A stretch of DNA of 64,000 bases, taken from NCBI RefSeq assembly GCF_023721755.1, contig NZ_JAMDLH010000002.1, positions 620,001 to 684,000 on the forward strand, given 5' to 3'. Each line of letters opens with the position of its first letter. Position 1 is the first letter of the stretch. Shown here piece after piece: positions 38,232 to 46,855 of this stretch. The notes below the pieces were generated by a model. The model was not told the origin of the DNA, did no database searches, and was given only the letters and a program-made list of their open reading frames with translations. The translations under genes and the position numbers were made by a program. Origin of the DNA: Pleomorphomonas sp. NRK KF1. GTDB lineage: Bacteria; Pseudomonadota; Alphaproteobacteria; Rhizobiales; Pleomorphomonadaceae.

Positions 38232-39887
38232 TCAGGCTTCCGCGGCCGCGGGCTGCTTGAGGCGCTCGGTGAACTCCGACGGGAAATGCTTGAGCGCCGA
38301 CAGCACCGGGTTCGGTGCGGTCTGCCCGAGCGCGCAGAGGGAGCCCTTCTGCATGGCTTGGGCGATCATCCTGATGTTCGCGATATCCTCCTCGGTGCCA
38401 TCGCCGGCGACGATCTTGTCCAGGAGATGCAGCATTTGCGTTCCGCCGATGCGGCAAGGTGCGCACTTGCCGCAGGACTCGTCGACGCAGAAGTCGAGAT
38501 AGAAGCGGGCGAGTTCGACGACACTGTCATGGTCGTCGATGACGATGAGACCGCCCGATCCCATCATGGAGCCGAGCTGCTGCAGGTGCTCGTAGGAGAT
38601 CGGCGTATCGAACTGGCTTTCCGGGATCATGCCGCCCGATGGACCGCCGGTTTGCACGCCCTTCACCTTGCGGTCGGTACCGGTGCCGCCACCGATCGTC
38701 TCGACGATCTCGCGGATTGTGATGCCCATCGGCACTTCGACGAGACCGTTATGGGCGATCTTGCCGGTCAGCGCGAAGACCTTGGTGCCCTTCGATTTCT
38801 CCGTCCCCTTGGCGGCGAACCACTCGGCGCCGTTGAGCAGGATGCGTGGCACGTTGGCGAGCGTTTCGACGTTGTTGACGCAGCTCGGCTTGTCCCAGAG
38901 CCCCTTGACGGAGGGGAACGGCGGGCGGGGGCGCGGCGTTCCGCGCTTGCCTTCCACCGAGGCGATGAGAGCCGTCTCCTCGCCGCAAACGAAGGCGCCG
39001 GCGCCCAGACGGACGTCGAAATCGAAACTCCAACCGGAGTTCAGGATGTTGCGACCGACGAGGCCGGCCTGGCGCGCCTGTCGAATGGCCTTCTCGATGC
39101 GATCGACGGCGAGCGGGTATTCGGCGCGGATGTAGAATACGCCGTTGGTGGCATTCATGGCGCGGGCCGCGATCATCATGCCTTCGAGGACGGCGTGTGG
39201 ATCCCCCTCAAGCACGGAACGATCCATGAAGGCGCCCGGATCGCCCTCGTCACCGTTGCAGATCACATACTTGACGTCCGACTGCATGCGACGGGCGAAA
39301 TCCCACTTGAGACCGGTCGGATAGCCGGCGCCGCCGCGGCCGCGCAGACCGGAGGCCAGCACCTCCTGGCAGATCTCCTCGGCCGACATGGTGAGAGCCT
39401 TTCGAAGGCCCTGGTAGCCGCCATGCACGAGATAGTCGGCAAGCTTCTCAGGGTCGGCATGCCCGTTGTTGGAGAGCACAACGCGCTCCTGCATGGCGAA
39501 AAAGGCGGCGTGCAGATCGACGACATGGGCGCCAAGCGGGCCGACGGGATCATGGATCTCTTCGCCATTGGCAACAGGAGCAACGACCTCATCGACGAGG
39601 CGCGTCGCGAGATCTGGCGTCATCTCGCTGAACAGCACATCCTCGTGCCCCTTGCAGGTCATGCGAACCAACGGCCCCTTGCTGCACAGGCCCATGCAGC
39701 CCGTGCCGCCAACCTGAACTTTGCCCGCCAGGCCTCTTTCGGTGATATCGGCCTTGATACGCGCGACGATGTCCGCCGCGCCGGATGACTGGCAGCCCGT
39801 GCTCGAGCAGCAGACCAGGCGCACGTCCATTGCTTGCTGTTTGGCAAGCTCGGCGGCAGCTTTCACTTCAAGCTCTTCCGGCTTCAT
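38232..39887 (-). CDS. hndC: NAD(P)-linked hydrogenase flavin subunit, HndC/NuoF-like with fused N-terminal [2Fe-2S] domain
   Basis: A 551-residue NuoF-like subunit that binds NAD(P)H and FMN. A thioredoxin-like [2Fe-2S] domain with Cys27, 32, 64 and 68 opens the protein and replaces a separate HndB. The nucleotide loop GRGGAGYPTGLKW lies near residue 181, the FMN region around GDEGDPGAFMDR, and the [4Fe-4S] motif ESCGKCAPCRIG near 470. Trimeric HydB proteins often carry an extra C-terminal two-[4Fe-4S] ferredoxin domain; none is seen here. The gene is 26 bp upstream of HndD and 41 bp downstream of HndA. Confidence 0.94.
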   Translation of the reverse strand: MKPEELEVKAAAELAKQQAMDVRLVCCSSTGCQSSGAADIVARIKADITERGLAGKVQVGGTGCMGLCSKGPLVRMTCKGHEDVLFSEMTPDLATRLVDEVVAPVANGEEIHDPVGPLGAHVVDLHAAFFAMQERVVLSNNGHADPEKLADYLVHGGYQGLRKALTMSAEEICQEVLASGLRGRGGAGYPTGLKWDFARRMQSDVKYVICNGDEGDPGAFMDRSVLEGDPHAVLEGMMIAARAMNATNGVFYIRAEYPLAVDRIEKAIRQARQAGLVGRNILNSGWSFDFDVRLGAGAFVCGEETALIASVEGKRGTPRPRPPFPSVKGLWDKPSCVNNVETLANVPRILLNGAEWFAAKGTEKSKGTKVFALTGKIAHNGLVEVPMGITIREIVETIGGGTGTDRKVKGVQTGGPSGGMIPESQFDTPISYEHLQQLGSMMGSGGLIVIDDHDSVVELARFYLDFCVDESCGKCAPCRIGGTQMLHLLDKIVAGDGTEEDIANIRMIAQAMQKGSLCALGQTAPNPVLSALKHFPSEFTERLKQPAAAEA

Positions 39888-39928
39888 AACGGTCCCACTT
39901 GTATCTGGAATTGGTAGAACTCGGCGGC

Positions 39929-40468
39929 TTACTCGGCGTCGTCGGACTCGGCGGCAACGTGCATCGGCTCATCCCGCTTGACGTTCTCGAGCAGTCCATG
40001 CGCGTCGGTGACGTCCTGCTTGCCGTAGACCTTGCCATTGACCGAGGCGAGCGGCGCAAGGCCACAGCACCCGAGACAGCGCACACCCTGAAGGTGATAC
40101 TCGCCATCCGGCGTGCTTTCGCCTTCCTTGATGCCCAGCTCGTTCTCGATGCCGTGCAGGAGTTTCGGCGACCCCTTGATGTGGCAGGCCGTGCCGGTAC
40201 AAACGGAGATGATGTACTTGCCGGGGCTCTCCAGCTTGAAATAATTGTAGAAGGTCAACACCTCGTAGATGTTGGCAAGCGGAATGCCCATTTCACGGCC
40301 AAGCTTCATGGCGGATTCGCGCGGTACATAACCGAGCCGCCCTTGAAGCTCGTGAAGCGCCATGATGAGGCTGCCTCGCTTCTTCTTCCACTTTTGAGCC
40401 AGGACGACGATTTCGTCTTCCGGAGCCTCTTCGACTTCAACATCATCCAACGCGGTATCTTCGCTCAT
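39929..40468 (-). CDS. hndA: NAD(P)-linked hydrogenase subunit, HndA/NuoE-like
   Basis: A 179-residue thioredoxin-fold [2Fe-2S] protein. Ligands are Cys90 and Cys95 (CTGTACHIKG) and Cys131 and Cys135 (CLGCCGLAP). An acidic N-terminal tail (about 20 residues) precedes the NuoE-type helical part. It would carry electrons between HndC and HndD. It is the first gene of the hydrogenase operon; the ribosome-binding site is weak (AAAGACA) and no obvious FNR or sigma-54 site is seen upstream by eye. Confidence 0.94.
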   Translation of the reverse strand: MSEDTALDDVEVEEAPEDEIVVLAQKWKKKRGSLIMALHELQGRLGYVPRESAMKLGREMGIPLANIYEVLTFYNYFKLESPGKYIISVCTGTACHIKGSPKLLHGIENELGIKEGESTPDGEYHLQGVRCLGCCGLAPLASVNGKVYGKQDVTDAHGLLENVKRDEPMHVAAESDDAE

Positions 40469-40863
40469 TGTCTTTGTCCGTGCAGCCTTTTGTTGTTATC
40501 TCAATCGATTTAGAAGGCGTCCGTATCAAATTGGATATTCTGTCTTCCAGCTTTACGAGATTACTCCAATCGACTCGCCTTCCGGTCGCGCCCGAATATT
40601 TAGATTTTTGCTTTCATATTTTCGGAGCCACCAAGCATTCGATCCATGTCGTCCGCTTCAACACTCGACGAGGCTTTCACATCATCAGCGCTTCATCAAG
40701 AAGTAGAGTTCCCTATACGGCGGCACAAACATTCGATCCGAAACGTTTTCAGGAGAATGCATTCCGTTCATGCTGCGACAAAGCAGATGCGAAGGCGGCT
40801 TTTCAGCCACCTCCGCCCCGCCAGATGAAAGGGAATCTCACGTCAGTCGCGCACCAGCCACCC
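40469..40863. other. Control region upstream of hydrogenase operon
   Basis: About 395 bases, relatively AT-rich, between the hydrogenase operon start and the RpiB-like stop codon. A plus-strand reading frame crosses it but has no recognisable domain or ribosome-binding site. A possible -35 TTGATA lies near 40530 on the minus strand; no convincing anaerobic-regulator box was found. Confidence 0.4.
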
Positions 40864-41346
40864 TCAGACAGGGGTACCACCGGCAGGTGCCGCGTACTTC
40901 TTGTCGACATCTTCGATAGCTTTTACATTCCCTCCTGATGGCCCATCTGGATCAAACTTTCCGGTCAGACTCAGGAAGGTGTCGGCGATCAGCTTGGCAT
41001 GTTCGACCCCCACGACACGGGCGCCCATGGTAATGATCTGAGCGTCGTTGGAGAGCGCCGCCCTTTGGGCGGAGTAGACATCGTGGGTCAGCGCGGCGCG
41101 AATGCCGCGAACCTTGTTGGCGCTGATGCATACGCCGATGCCCGTTCCGCAAATAAGGATGGCTCGGTCGTAGGTTCCGCCCAAAACGCCCGTTGCGACC
41201 CGGTCGGCAAGGTTGGCATAGAAGGGATCGGCGACATTACCGGTACGCGACACTTCGAACACCTCGAAGTGAGACTTGAGATGTTCGGCCAGCACGTGAG
41301 CCAGCCCTTCTCCGGCACTGTCACCGGCCACCGCCACCTTGATCAT
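40864..41346 (-). CDS. RpiB/LacAB-family isomerase, probable D-erythrulose-4-phosphate isomerase (DerI/EryI type)
   Basis: A 160-residue sugar-phosphate isomerase with Asp9 in VAVAGDSAG, catalytic Cys66 in [13 protein letters not shown], and [13 protein letters not shown]. RpiB normally interconverts ribose and ribulose 5-phosphate, but relatives EryI (Brucella) and DerI (M. smegmatis) convert erythrulose 4-phosphate to D-erythrose 4-phosphate. The presence of a LerI/EryH-like TIM barrel, two DhaKL kinases and a divergent transketolase makes the four-carbon role more likely here. It shares a control region with transketolase. Confidence 0.85.
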   Translation of the reverse strand: MIKVAVAGDSAGEGLAHVLAEHLKSHFEVFEVSRTGNVADPFYANLADRVATGVLGGTYDRAILICGTGIGVCISANKVRGIRAALTHDVYSAQRAALSNDAQIITMGARVVGVEHAKLIADTFLSLTGKFDPDGPSGGNVKAIEDVDKKYAAPAGGTPV

Positions 41347-41521
41347 GCTTTCCTCTCCGCATATTGGCGCCCGAGTTCGCTTGCCGGGCCTTATGGCCTC
41401 CGCCGCGTGGATGTGAATTCCGCCACCTCGCTTTCCGACGAGGCGATCAAATTCTCATCCCTCTGTGCGTCTCGGGGCTTTCTGAGGCGAAGATAACACC
41501 GTAACAGGCGAAATCAACCTA

Positions 41522-41579
41522 ATTGTGTTGGTTTGATAACTTATGTTGATATTTTTGTGATTTTAAGCTAGGAGCTGTC
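41522..41579 (+). promoter_or_regulatory. Control element of the transketolase/RpiB divergent region
   Basis: This element matches 11371-11428 at 48 of 58 positions without gaps. It includes TTGATATTTTTGTGATTTT (41546-41564) and the direct repeat TTGATAAC...TTGATA. A GTAACA block just upstream (41501-41506) recalls the CGTAACAC block of the ABC promoters. A DeoR-type operator is the simplest reading. Confidence 0.75.
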
Positions 41580-41597
41580 GCAAACGGGAGGATCAGC

Positions 41598-43634
41598 ATG
41601 TCGACCACAGCCGAATGGATCAGGGAAAAGGCGACAAACGCGCCGGTAGACTTCCAACTCGCCAACTGCATCCGGGCGCTCGCCATAGATGCGGTCGAGG
41701 CCGCCAACTCGGGTCATCCCGGAGCCCCCCTCGGCATGGCGGATGCCGCGACGGTACTGTTCGCCCGTCACCTGAAGTTCGACGCGGCCCACCCCGACTG
41801 GCCCGACCGGGACCGCTTCGTGCTTTCGAACGGCCATGCGTCGGCGCTGCTCTACGCGCTGCTTTATCTCACCGGTTATCAGGACATGACGATTGATGAG
41901 ATCAAGGCCTTCCGCCAGTGGGGATCGAAAGCAGCCGGCCATCCCGAGTATGGCCACGCCAAGGGCATCGAGACGACGACCGGACCACTGGGGCAAGGCA
42001 TCGCCGGCGCGGTGGGCATGGCGATGGCGGAGCGGCGGCTCGCCGACGAGTTCGGCGCCGATGTCGTGGATCACCACACATATGTCCTCTGTGGTGACGG
42101 CTGCCTTGAGGAAGGCATCAGCCAGGAGGCGGCCTCGCTGGCCGGCCATCTCGGCCTCGGCAAGTTGGTCGTTCTCTACGACGACAACGGGATCACCATC
42201 GACGGATCCACGACGATCAGCTTCTCCGAAGACATTCCGGCGCGGTTCCGGGCCTGTGGCTGGCACGTCCAGACATGTGACGGCCACAACATCGGCGCTC
42301 TCGATCAGGCGATCGCCGCCGCCAAGGCTGCGACAACCCGCCCGTCTCTGATCGCCATGCGCACGGTGATCGGCTTCGGATCTCCCAACAAGGCCGGCAA
42401 GGAATCTTCTCATGGTGCGCCGCTTGGCGCCCAGGAAGCCGCTGCAACCAAGGCGGCGCTCGGTTGGACCGCGCCAGCCTTCGAGATTCCCGACGAGCTT
42501 CTCACTCGCTGGCGCCAGATCGGAAGTCGCGGCGCGGTGGCGCGTCAGGCCTGGCAGGACCGCCTTGCAGCTCAGCCGGTCGCGCTTCGGGATGAGTTCG
42601 CAAGGCGCATCAGCGGCGCCCTCCCCTCTGAATACCCGAACGCCGTCGAGGCGCTGAAGCGCGAGCTGTTCGCCAAGCCTCAGAAGGTGGCCACACGCCG
42701 CGCCAGCCAGATTGCCCTCGAAGCGATCACCGCCGCTGCGCCCGAGATGATCGGCGGCTCGGCCGACCTCACCGGCTCCAACCTGACCCGTGTCAAGGCG
42801 GTCGACAGCCAGTTCACCCGCTCCCGGTCGGGTCGCTATGTAGGCTATGGCGTGCGCGAGTTCGCCATGGGGGCCATGATGAACGGCATGGTCACCCATG
42901 GGGGGCTCATCCCCTACGGCGGCACATTCCTGGTTTTCTCCGACTACGCCCGTGGCGCCATACGCCTGTCGGCGTTGATGGGCATCGGCACCATCTATGT
43001 GATGACCCACGATTCGATCGGGCTCGGCGAGGACGGCCCCACGCACCAGCCGGTGGAGCATCTGGCGTCACTTCGCGCCTTGCCACGCCTGCTGGTCTTC
43101 CGCCCTGCCGACGTGGTGGAAACGCTCGAATGCTGGGACGTCGCGGTCCGGAGCCGCAATCGCCCCTCGCTGCTGGCGCTGTCGCGGCAGGCGGTGCCGC
43201 AGCTACGCGGCAATGACGGAGAAGATCCCACGGAGAATCGCGTCGCTTCGGGCGCCTACGTCATTCGCAGCTTTGGCGGCGACAAGCGTGACGTGACGCT
43301 GCTCGCCACCGGCACCGAGGTATCGTTGGCCATAGAGGCAGCGGAAGTGCTTGCACAAGACGGGCTTTCCGTCGCCGTGGTGTCGATGCCGTGCTGGGAG
43401 CTTTTCGAGGCGCAACCCAAGACCTATCGCCAGTCCGTCCTCGGCTCGGCGCCACGCATTGCCGTCGAGGCGGCGGGAAAGTTCGGCTGGACGCGCTATG
43501 TCGAAAGCGAAGAGGACGTCATCGGCCTCGACGACTTCGGCGCGTCGGCTCCAGCCGAACGGCTCTATGCCGAGTTCGGGATCACCCGTGACGCCATCGT
43601 CGCCAAGGCAAAGGCCTTGGCGGGGCGCGCCTGA
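41598..43634 (+). CDS. tkt: Transketolase
   Basis: A full-length 678-residue thiamine-diphosphate enzyme. The N-terminal domain has [14 protein letters not shown] and the ThDP/Mg motif [20 protein letters not shown] with DDNGITIDG; the middle domain has [20 protein letters not shown]. It transfers a two-carbon unit from ketose to aldose phosphates, using erythrose 4-phosphate as acceptor. GGGAGG precedes the ATG. As a dedicated copy under the shared polyol control element, it would funnel erythrose 4-phosphate into fructose 6-phosphate and glyceraldehyde 3-phosphate; a housekeeping copy probably exists elsewhere. Confidence 0.96.
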   Translation: MSTTAEWIREKATNAPVDFQLANCIRALAIDAVEAANSGHPGAPLGMADAATVLFARHLKFDAAHPDWPDRDRFVLSNGHASALLYALLYLTGYQDMTIDEIKAFRQWGSKAAGHPEYGHAKGIETTTGPLGQGIAGAVGMAMAERRLADEFGADVVDHHTYVLCGDGCLEEGISQEAASLAGHLGLGKLVVLYDDNGITIDGSTTISFSEDIPARFRACGWHVQTCDGHNIGALDQAIAAAKAATTRPSLIAMRTVIGFGSPNKAGKESSHGAPLGAQEAAATKAALGWTAPAFEIPDELLTRWRQIGSRGAVARQAWQDRLAAQPVALRDEFARRISGALPSEYPNAVEALKRELFAKPQKVATRRASQIALEAITAAAPEMIGGSADLTGSNLTRVKAVDSQFTRSRSGRYVGYGVREFAMGAMMNGMVTHGGLIPYGGTFLVFSDYARGAIRLSALMGIGTIYVMTHDSIGLGEDGPTHQPVEHLASLRALPRLLVFRPADVVETLECWDVAVRSRNRPSLLALSRQAVPQLRGNDGEDPTENRVASGAYVIRSFGGDKRDVTLLATGTEVSLAIEAAEVLAQDGLSVAVVSMPCWELFEAQPKTYRQSVLGSAPRIAVEAAGKFGWTRYVESEEDVIGLDDFGASAPAERLYAEFGITRDAIVAKAKALAGRA

Positions 43635-43845
43635 GCAGGGGTTCCGAACCGCTTGAGTGCTGGCGAAGGGATAGGGCGGCCTCCTCCCGCCCGATCGGAG
43701 CCGTGCCGGAATCTCTCCCGTTCAGGTACGGCTCCCAACACTAAACGGCTTCAAGAGGACAGATCCTCGCCTGCCAGAAATAGCGGCCCGCAGAAATGCC
43801 GCAAACGCCGCGTATCGACCTTGCTGGAAACCACAAGGTCAAACG

Positions 43846-44235
43846 ATGAACCAGCACGCCCGCGACATCGAGCCGGATCTCGGCCCGCTTCTCGACATGA
43901 CCGATGATCTTCCGGATCGGGATACGTTCGGAAGCAGCAAGACCGAGCCCCACCTTGATGGCGACACCAAGAGGAAGCCCGGCCTGACGCTTGGGCCGAT
44001 GGACCGGATCGGCCCGATGAGCGCCCCGCTCTCGGAGCGGTCACCCAAGCGCATATCCAAAGCGGCGACGTCCCCTGCCCCCGGTGTTTGGGGCGGATTC
44101 TGGCGGGCCGTCGTCATCGGCATCGTTTCCGGAACCGTCGGCGGCCTCGTCGGCGCCTTCACCCTCGTCTGGCTGACCGGCGAGGGATGGAACGTGTTCG
44201 CCAAGCTGCTCGTCGACGCGATCGGACACCTCTGA
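43846..44235 (+). CDS. Hypothetical protein with C-terminal membrane segment
   Basis: A 129-residue protein, not recognised. The first 80 residues are polar and low in predicted structure; residues about 84-115 (FWRAVVIGIVSGTVGGLVGAFTLVWL) form a glycine-rich membrane segment, so the N-terminus likely faces the cytoplasm. It lies alone between transketolase and the convergent thioredoxin-like gene. Confidence 0.55.
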   Translation: MNQHARDIEPDLGPLLDMTDDLPDRDTFGSSKTEPHLDGDTKRKPGLTLGPMDRIGPMSAPLSERSPKRISKAATSPAPGVWGGFWRAVVIGIVSGTVGGLVGAFTLVWLTGEGWNVFAKLLVDAIGHL

Positions 44236-44251
44236 GTCCTTCGAGCTGATC

Positions 44252-44488
44252 TCAGGCCTGCAGCCAGCCATCAACGTCGGCCGCCTTCGGAAGGCCACCG
44301 GCGTGCACGACCTTGCCATCGACCACAACGCCGGGAGTGGCTGCGATGCCGTAGCCGGCGATGGCCGCGTAATCGGTAACCTTCTCGATCGCGACGGGCA
44401 CGCCGAGCTTGTCGGCCTCGGTTTTCAAGAGATCGGCGGTGAGCTGGCAGGTTTTGCAGCCGGAGCCAAGGACTTTGATATCTTTCAT
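44252..44488 (-). CDS. Small thioredoxin-family protein (TM0996/MTH895 type)
   Basis: A 78-residue minimal thioredoxin-fold protein with the redox motif GSGCKTCQ (Cys10 and Cys13) and a cis-proline turn ATPGVVVDG. Such proteins often accompany ArsP/DUF318 permeases and arsenic operons and may supply reducing power. It is the last gene of the leftward operon ArsR-permease-thioredoxin, 13 bp after the permease. The ATG at 44488 is the natural start. Confidence 0.88.
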   Translation of the reverse strand: MKDIKVLGSGCKTCQLTADLLKTEADKLGVPVAIEKVTDYAAIAGYGIAATPGVVVDGKVVHAGGLPKAADVDGWLQA

Positions 44489-44501
44489 GATTCCATCCTT
44501 C

Positions 44502-45569
44502 TCATGCGAACAGTAGATTGAACAGATAGCCGACGGCCAGGATGCCGAGCCCGACGACACCAGCAAAGACGGCAATCAGCCGGACGGTCAGAACCTTTCG
44601 CAGGATGATCATCTCCGGCAGCGACAAGGCGATCACCGCCATCATGAAGGCCAGCACGGTGCCGAGCGCGGCGCCCTTGCCGATCAGCGCCTCGACGATG
44701 GGAATGATTCCGGCGGCGTTGGAGTACATGGGAACGCCAACGACGACGGCGGCCGGAACCGACCACCAGGCATCCTTGCCCATGATCGAGGCGAGAAGAT
44801 CGGCCGGAGCATAGCCGTGGATCAGCGCGCCGACCGCGATGCCGGCGATCACCCACATCCACACCTTGCCGACGATATCGGCGACCGCATCGAGTCCGGC
44901 TTGCAGGCGATCGACGACCGTGAGCTTGCGATCCGGCAGATCGACATTGCCCATGCGCACCTCGCGCACCCAGGGCTGCAGCCAACCGTCGAGATGAAAG
45001 CGGCCGATCACAAAGCCGGCGACAATGGCAACACCGAGGCCGAAGCCGAGATAGGTGAGCGCGACCTGCCAGCCGACGAGACCGAACAACAGGCCCAGCG
45101 CGACCTCGTTGACCATGGGCGCGGCGATCAGAAAGGAGAAGGTGACGCCAAGCGGCACGCCGGCCGATACGAAGCCGATGAACAGCGGCACTGCGGAGCA
45201 GGAGCAGAAGGGCGTGACGATGCCGAGCGATGCGGCGGCGACATTGCCGACGCCCTCGCGCTTGCCGGACAGAAGCCGGCGGGTGTTTTCGGCCGAAAAG
45301 AAGCTGCGGACAACGCCCATGGCAAACACCACCAGCGTCAGCAGCATCAGAACCTTGGGCGTGTCGTAGAGGAAGAAGGCAAGAGCGTCGGCGAGGTGAC
45401 TGGCAGGCGCCACGGGCAGTTGCGCCACCGCCCAGAGGGAGACCGGCTGCAGCAGCTGATAGACGACGAACCAGAGGATGATCGCGGCGATGGTGGCGCT
45501 GATCCACAAGGAGGCGCGAGCTTCCCCCTCCGGCTTGGGCAGCGTGGGGAGCGGGCAACAGCTCGTCAT
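44502..45569 (-). CDS. ArsP/DUF318-family permease
   Basis: A 355-residue integral membrane protein with eight to ten hydrophobic segments. It has the family cysteine motif TPFCSCSAVPLFIGFVSAGV (about residues 118-137) and the second symmetric repeat GVPMYSNAAGIIPIVEALI. ArsP exports trivalent organoarsenicals; related members act on copper or other metals. Location between an ArsR repressor (ATGA overlap) and a small thioredoxin supports an arsenical substrate. The ATG at 45569 is used. Confidence 0.85.
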   Translation of the reverse strand: MTSCCPLPTLPKPEGEARASLWISATIAAIILWFVVYQLLQPVSLWAVAQLPVAPASHLADALAFFLYDTPKVLMLLTLVVFAMGVVRSFFSAENTRRLLSGKREGVGNVAAASLGIVTPFCSCSAVPLFIGFVSAGVPLGVTFSFLIAAPMVNEVALGLLFGLVGWQVALTYLGFGLGVAIVAGFVIGRFHLDGWLQPWVREVRMGNVDLPDRKLTVVDRLQAGLDAVADIVGKVWMWVIAGIAVGALIHGYAPADLLASIMGKDAWWSVPAAVVVGVPMYSNAAGIIPIVEALIGKGAALGTVLAFMMAVIALSLPEMIILRKVLTVRLIAVFAGVVGLGILAVGYLFNLLFA

Positions 45570-45868
45570 GCCGCGATCTCCTCGGCTTTCTCGGTGACCG
45601 GCAGGGCCAGCGCCGCGTCGACCACGGCGGCAACGGCCGGGCTGAGAGCTGGATTGCGACGATAGCGAACCCATTGGGCGTCGCGCCGGTCGATGACCAG
45701 GCCAGCCACCTTCAGCGTCGCCATGTGGCGAGACATACGCGACTGCGAGGCGCCGAGCTTGCGCATCAACTCGCAGACGCAATGCTCCTCGCCGTCCCAC
45801 AGCAAGCGAATGGCGCCGAGGCGGGTGGGGTCGGCGAGGGCCGAGAGAATGTCGACGGGGTCTTTCAT
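45566..45868 (-). CDS. arsR: ArsR-family metalloregulator
   Basis: A 100-residue winged-helix repressor. The As(III)-type sensor motif HCVCELMRKL (Cys30 and Cys32) lies at the start of the recognition region, followed by QSRMSRHMATLKVAGLVIDR. Binding of arsenite should release it from DNA. Upstream, TTATGCGTTTATCCGCAA (45881-45898) is an imperfect palindrome and GCGGATA occurs twice as a direct repeat, candidate operator sequences. It overlaps the ArsP-type permease by ATGA and is divergent from the ArsR-ArsC fusion. Confidence 0.92.
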   Translation of the reverse strand: MKDPVDILSALADPTRLGAIRLLWDGEEHCVCELMRKLGASQSRMSRHMATLKVAGLVIDRRDAQWVRYRRNPALSPAVAAVVDAALALPVTEKAEEIAA

Positions 45869-45936
45869 GTGGCTATCCGCTTATGCGTTTATCCGCAATT
45901 ACCGCTCGACGCCCCCTTCGACAATCCGGATCTTGC

Positions 45937-45970
45937 CATATATCGACAGTTCGTCTAGCGTCGATATATG
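45937..45970. promoter_or_regulatory. Perfect operator palindrome overlapping the ArsR-ArsC start codon
   Basis: CATATATCGAC (45937-45947) and GTCGATATATG (45960-45970) are perfect 11-bp inverted repeats with a 12-bp spacer. The right arm ends in the ATG start codon of the ArsR-ArsC fusion. A -10-like TATATC lies in the left arm, so the message would have a very short leader. The fused ArsR domain is the expected binder. Confidence 0.85.
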
Positions 45971-46855
45971 GACAAGCTACAAGCTCTCGATTCCCTCTCC
46001 GCCTTGGCGCAACAGACGCGCCTCGATGTTTTTCAGCTGCTGATCCGCTACGAGCCGGAAGGCTTGGCTGCCGGCGACATCGCCGAGCGGCTGGGCGTGC
46101 CGCAGAACACACTGTCTAGCCACTTAGCCATCCTGACCCGCGCCGGTCTTGCGACATCGGAACGTCGCAGCCGGCAGATTATCTATCGTGCCGTGGTGCC
46201 CGCGGTGCGCAGCCTCGTGCGTTATCTGGTCGACGACTGCTGCGCCGGCCACCCGGAACTCGGACGCCATTTCGACTGCCGTAGCGGGGAAACCTGCGCC
46301 ACGCCCCTCCCCAAGGAGAACGCTGCCATGCCAGACCGCATCTACAACGTTCTGTTTCTGTGTACCGGCAACTCCGCCCGGTCGATCATTGCCGAGACCA
46401 TTCTCAACAAGGATGGCGCCGGTCGCTTCCGCGCCTTCTCAGCCGGCAGCCATCCGTCCGGTCAGGTCAATCCGCTGGCCATCGAGGTCCTGACGGAAGA
46501 GGGATTCCCGACCGAGGGGCTTCGCTCCAAGAGTTGGGACGAGTTCGCGGTGCCCGGAGCGCCCGAGATGGATTTCGTGTTCACGGTTTGCGACAACGCC
46601 GCCGGTGAAGTCTGTCCGGTGTGGCCCGGACAGCCGATGACCGCCCATTGGGGCATTGAGGACCCGGCCCGCGTCGTCGGCACCCACTTTCAGCAGAAGG
46701 CGGCCTTCATCACCGCCGCCCGCTACCTCAAGAACCGTATAACCGCCTTCCTGTCGCTGCCGCTGGCGAGCGTCGACCGCATGGCCCTGACCAGCCATTT
46801 GCGCGATATCGGCCGGCTCGACGGCGCCACGGCAAAGGCAGGAGAGGCCAAATGA
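45968..46855 (+). CDS. ArsR regulator fused to thioredoxin-type arsenate reductase
   Basis: The 295-residue protein joins two families. Residues 1-100 form an ArsR winged helix ([38 protein letters not shown]); a CC pair near 89-90 may sense arsenite. After a linker with more cysteines, residues about 124-275 are a low-molecular-weight phosphatase-fold arsenate reductase with P-loop LCTGNSARS (Cys132) and resolving cysteines Cys208 and Cys216. It would reduce arsenate to arsenite and repress its own operon. No ribosome-binding site is possible because the operator abuts the ATG. Its stop overlaps the arsenite exporter gene (ATGA). Confidence 0.92.
   Translation: MDKLQALDSLSALAQQTRLDVFQLLIRYEPEGLAAGDIAERLGVPQNTLSSHLAILTRAGLATSERRSRQIIYRAVVPAVRSLVRYLVDDCCAGHPELGRHFDCRSGETCATPLPKENAAMPDRIYNVLFLCTGNSARSIIAETILNKDGAGRFRAFSAGSHPSGQVNPLAIEVLTEEGFPTEGLRSKSWDEFAVPGAPEMDFVFTVCDNAAGEVCPVWPGQPMTAHWGIEDPARVVGTHFQQKAAFITAARYLKNRITAFLSLPLASVDRMALTSHLRDIGRLDGATAKAGEAK

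Noticed and set aside
36487-38502. 671-codon plus-strand frame opposite the hydrogenase gene
   Set aside because: The minus strand encodes all iron-sulfur and H-cluster motifs; the opposite frame is low-complexity.
40468-40938. 156-codon plus-strand frame across the hydrogenase control region
   Set aside because: It overlaps the starts or ends of two real minus-strand genes, has no domain, and lies in an AT-rich control region.
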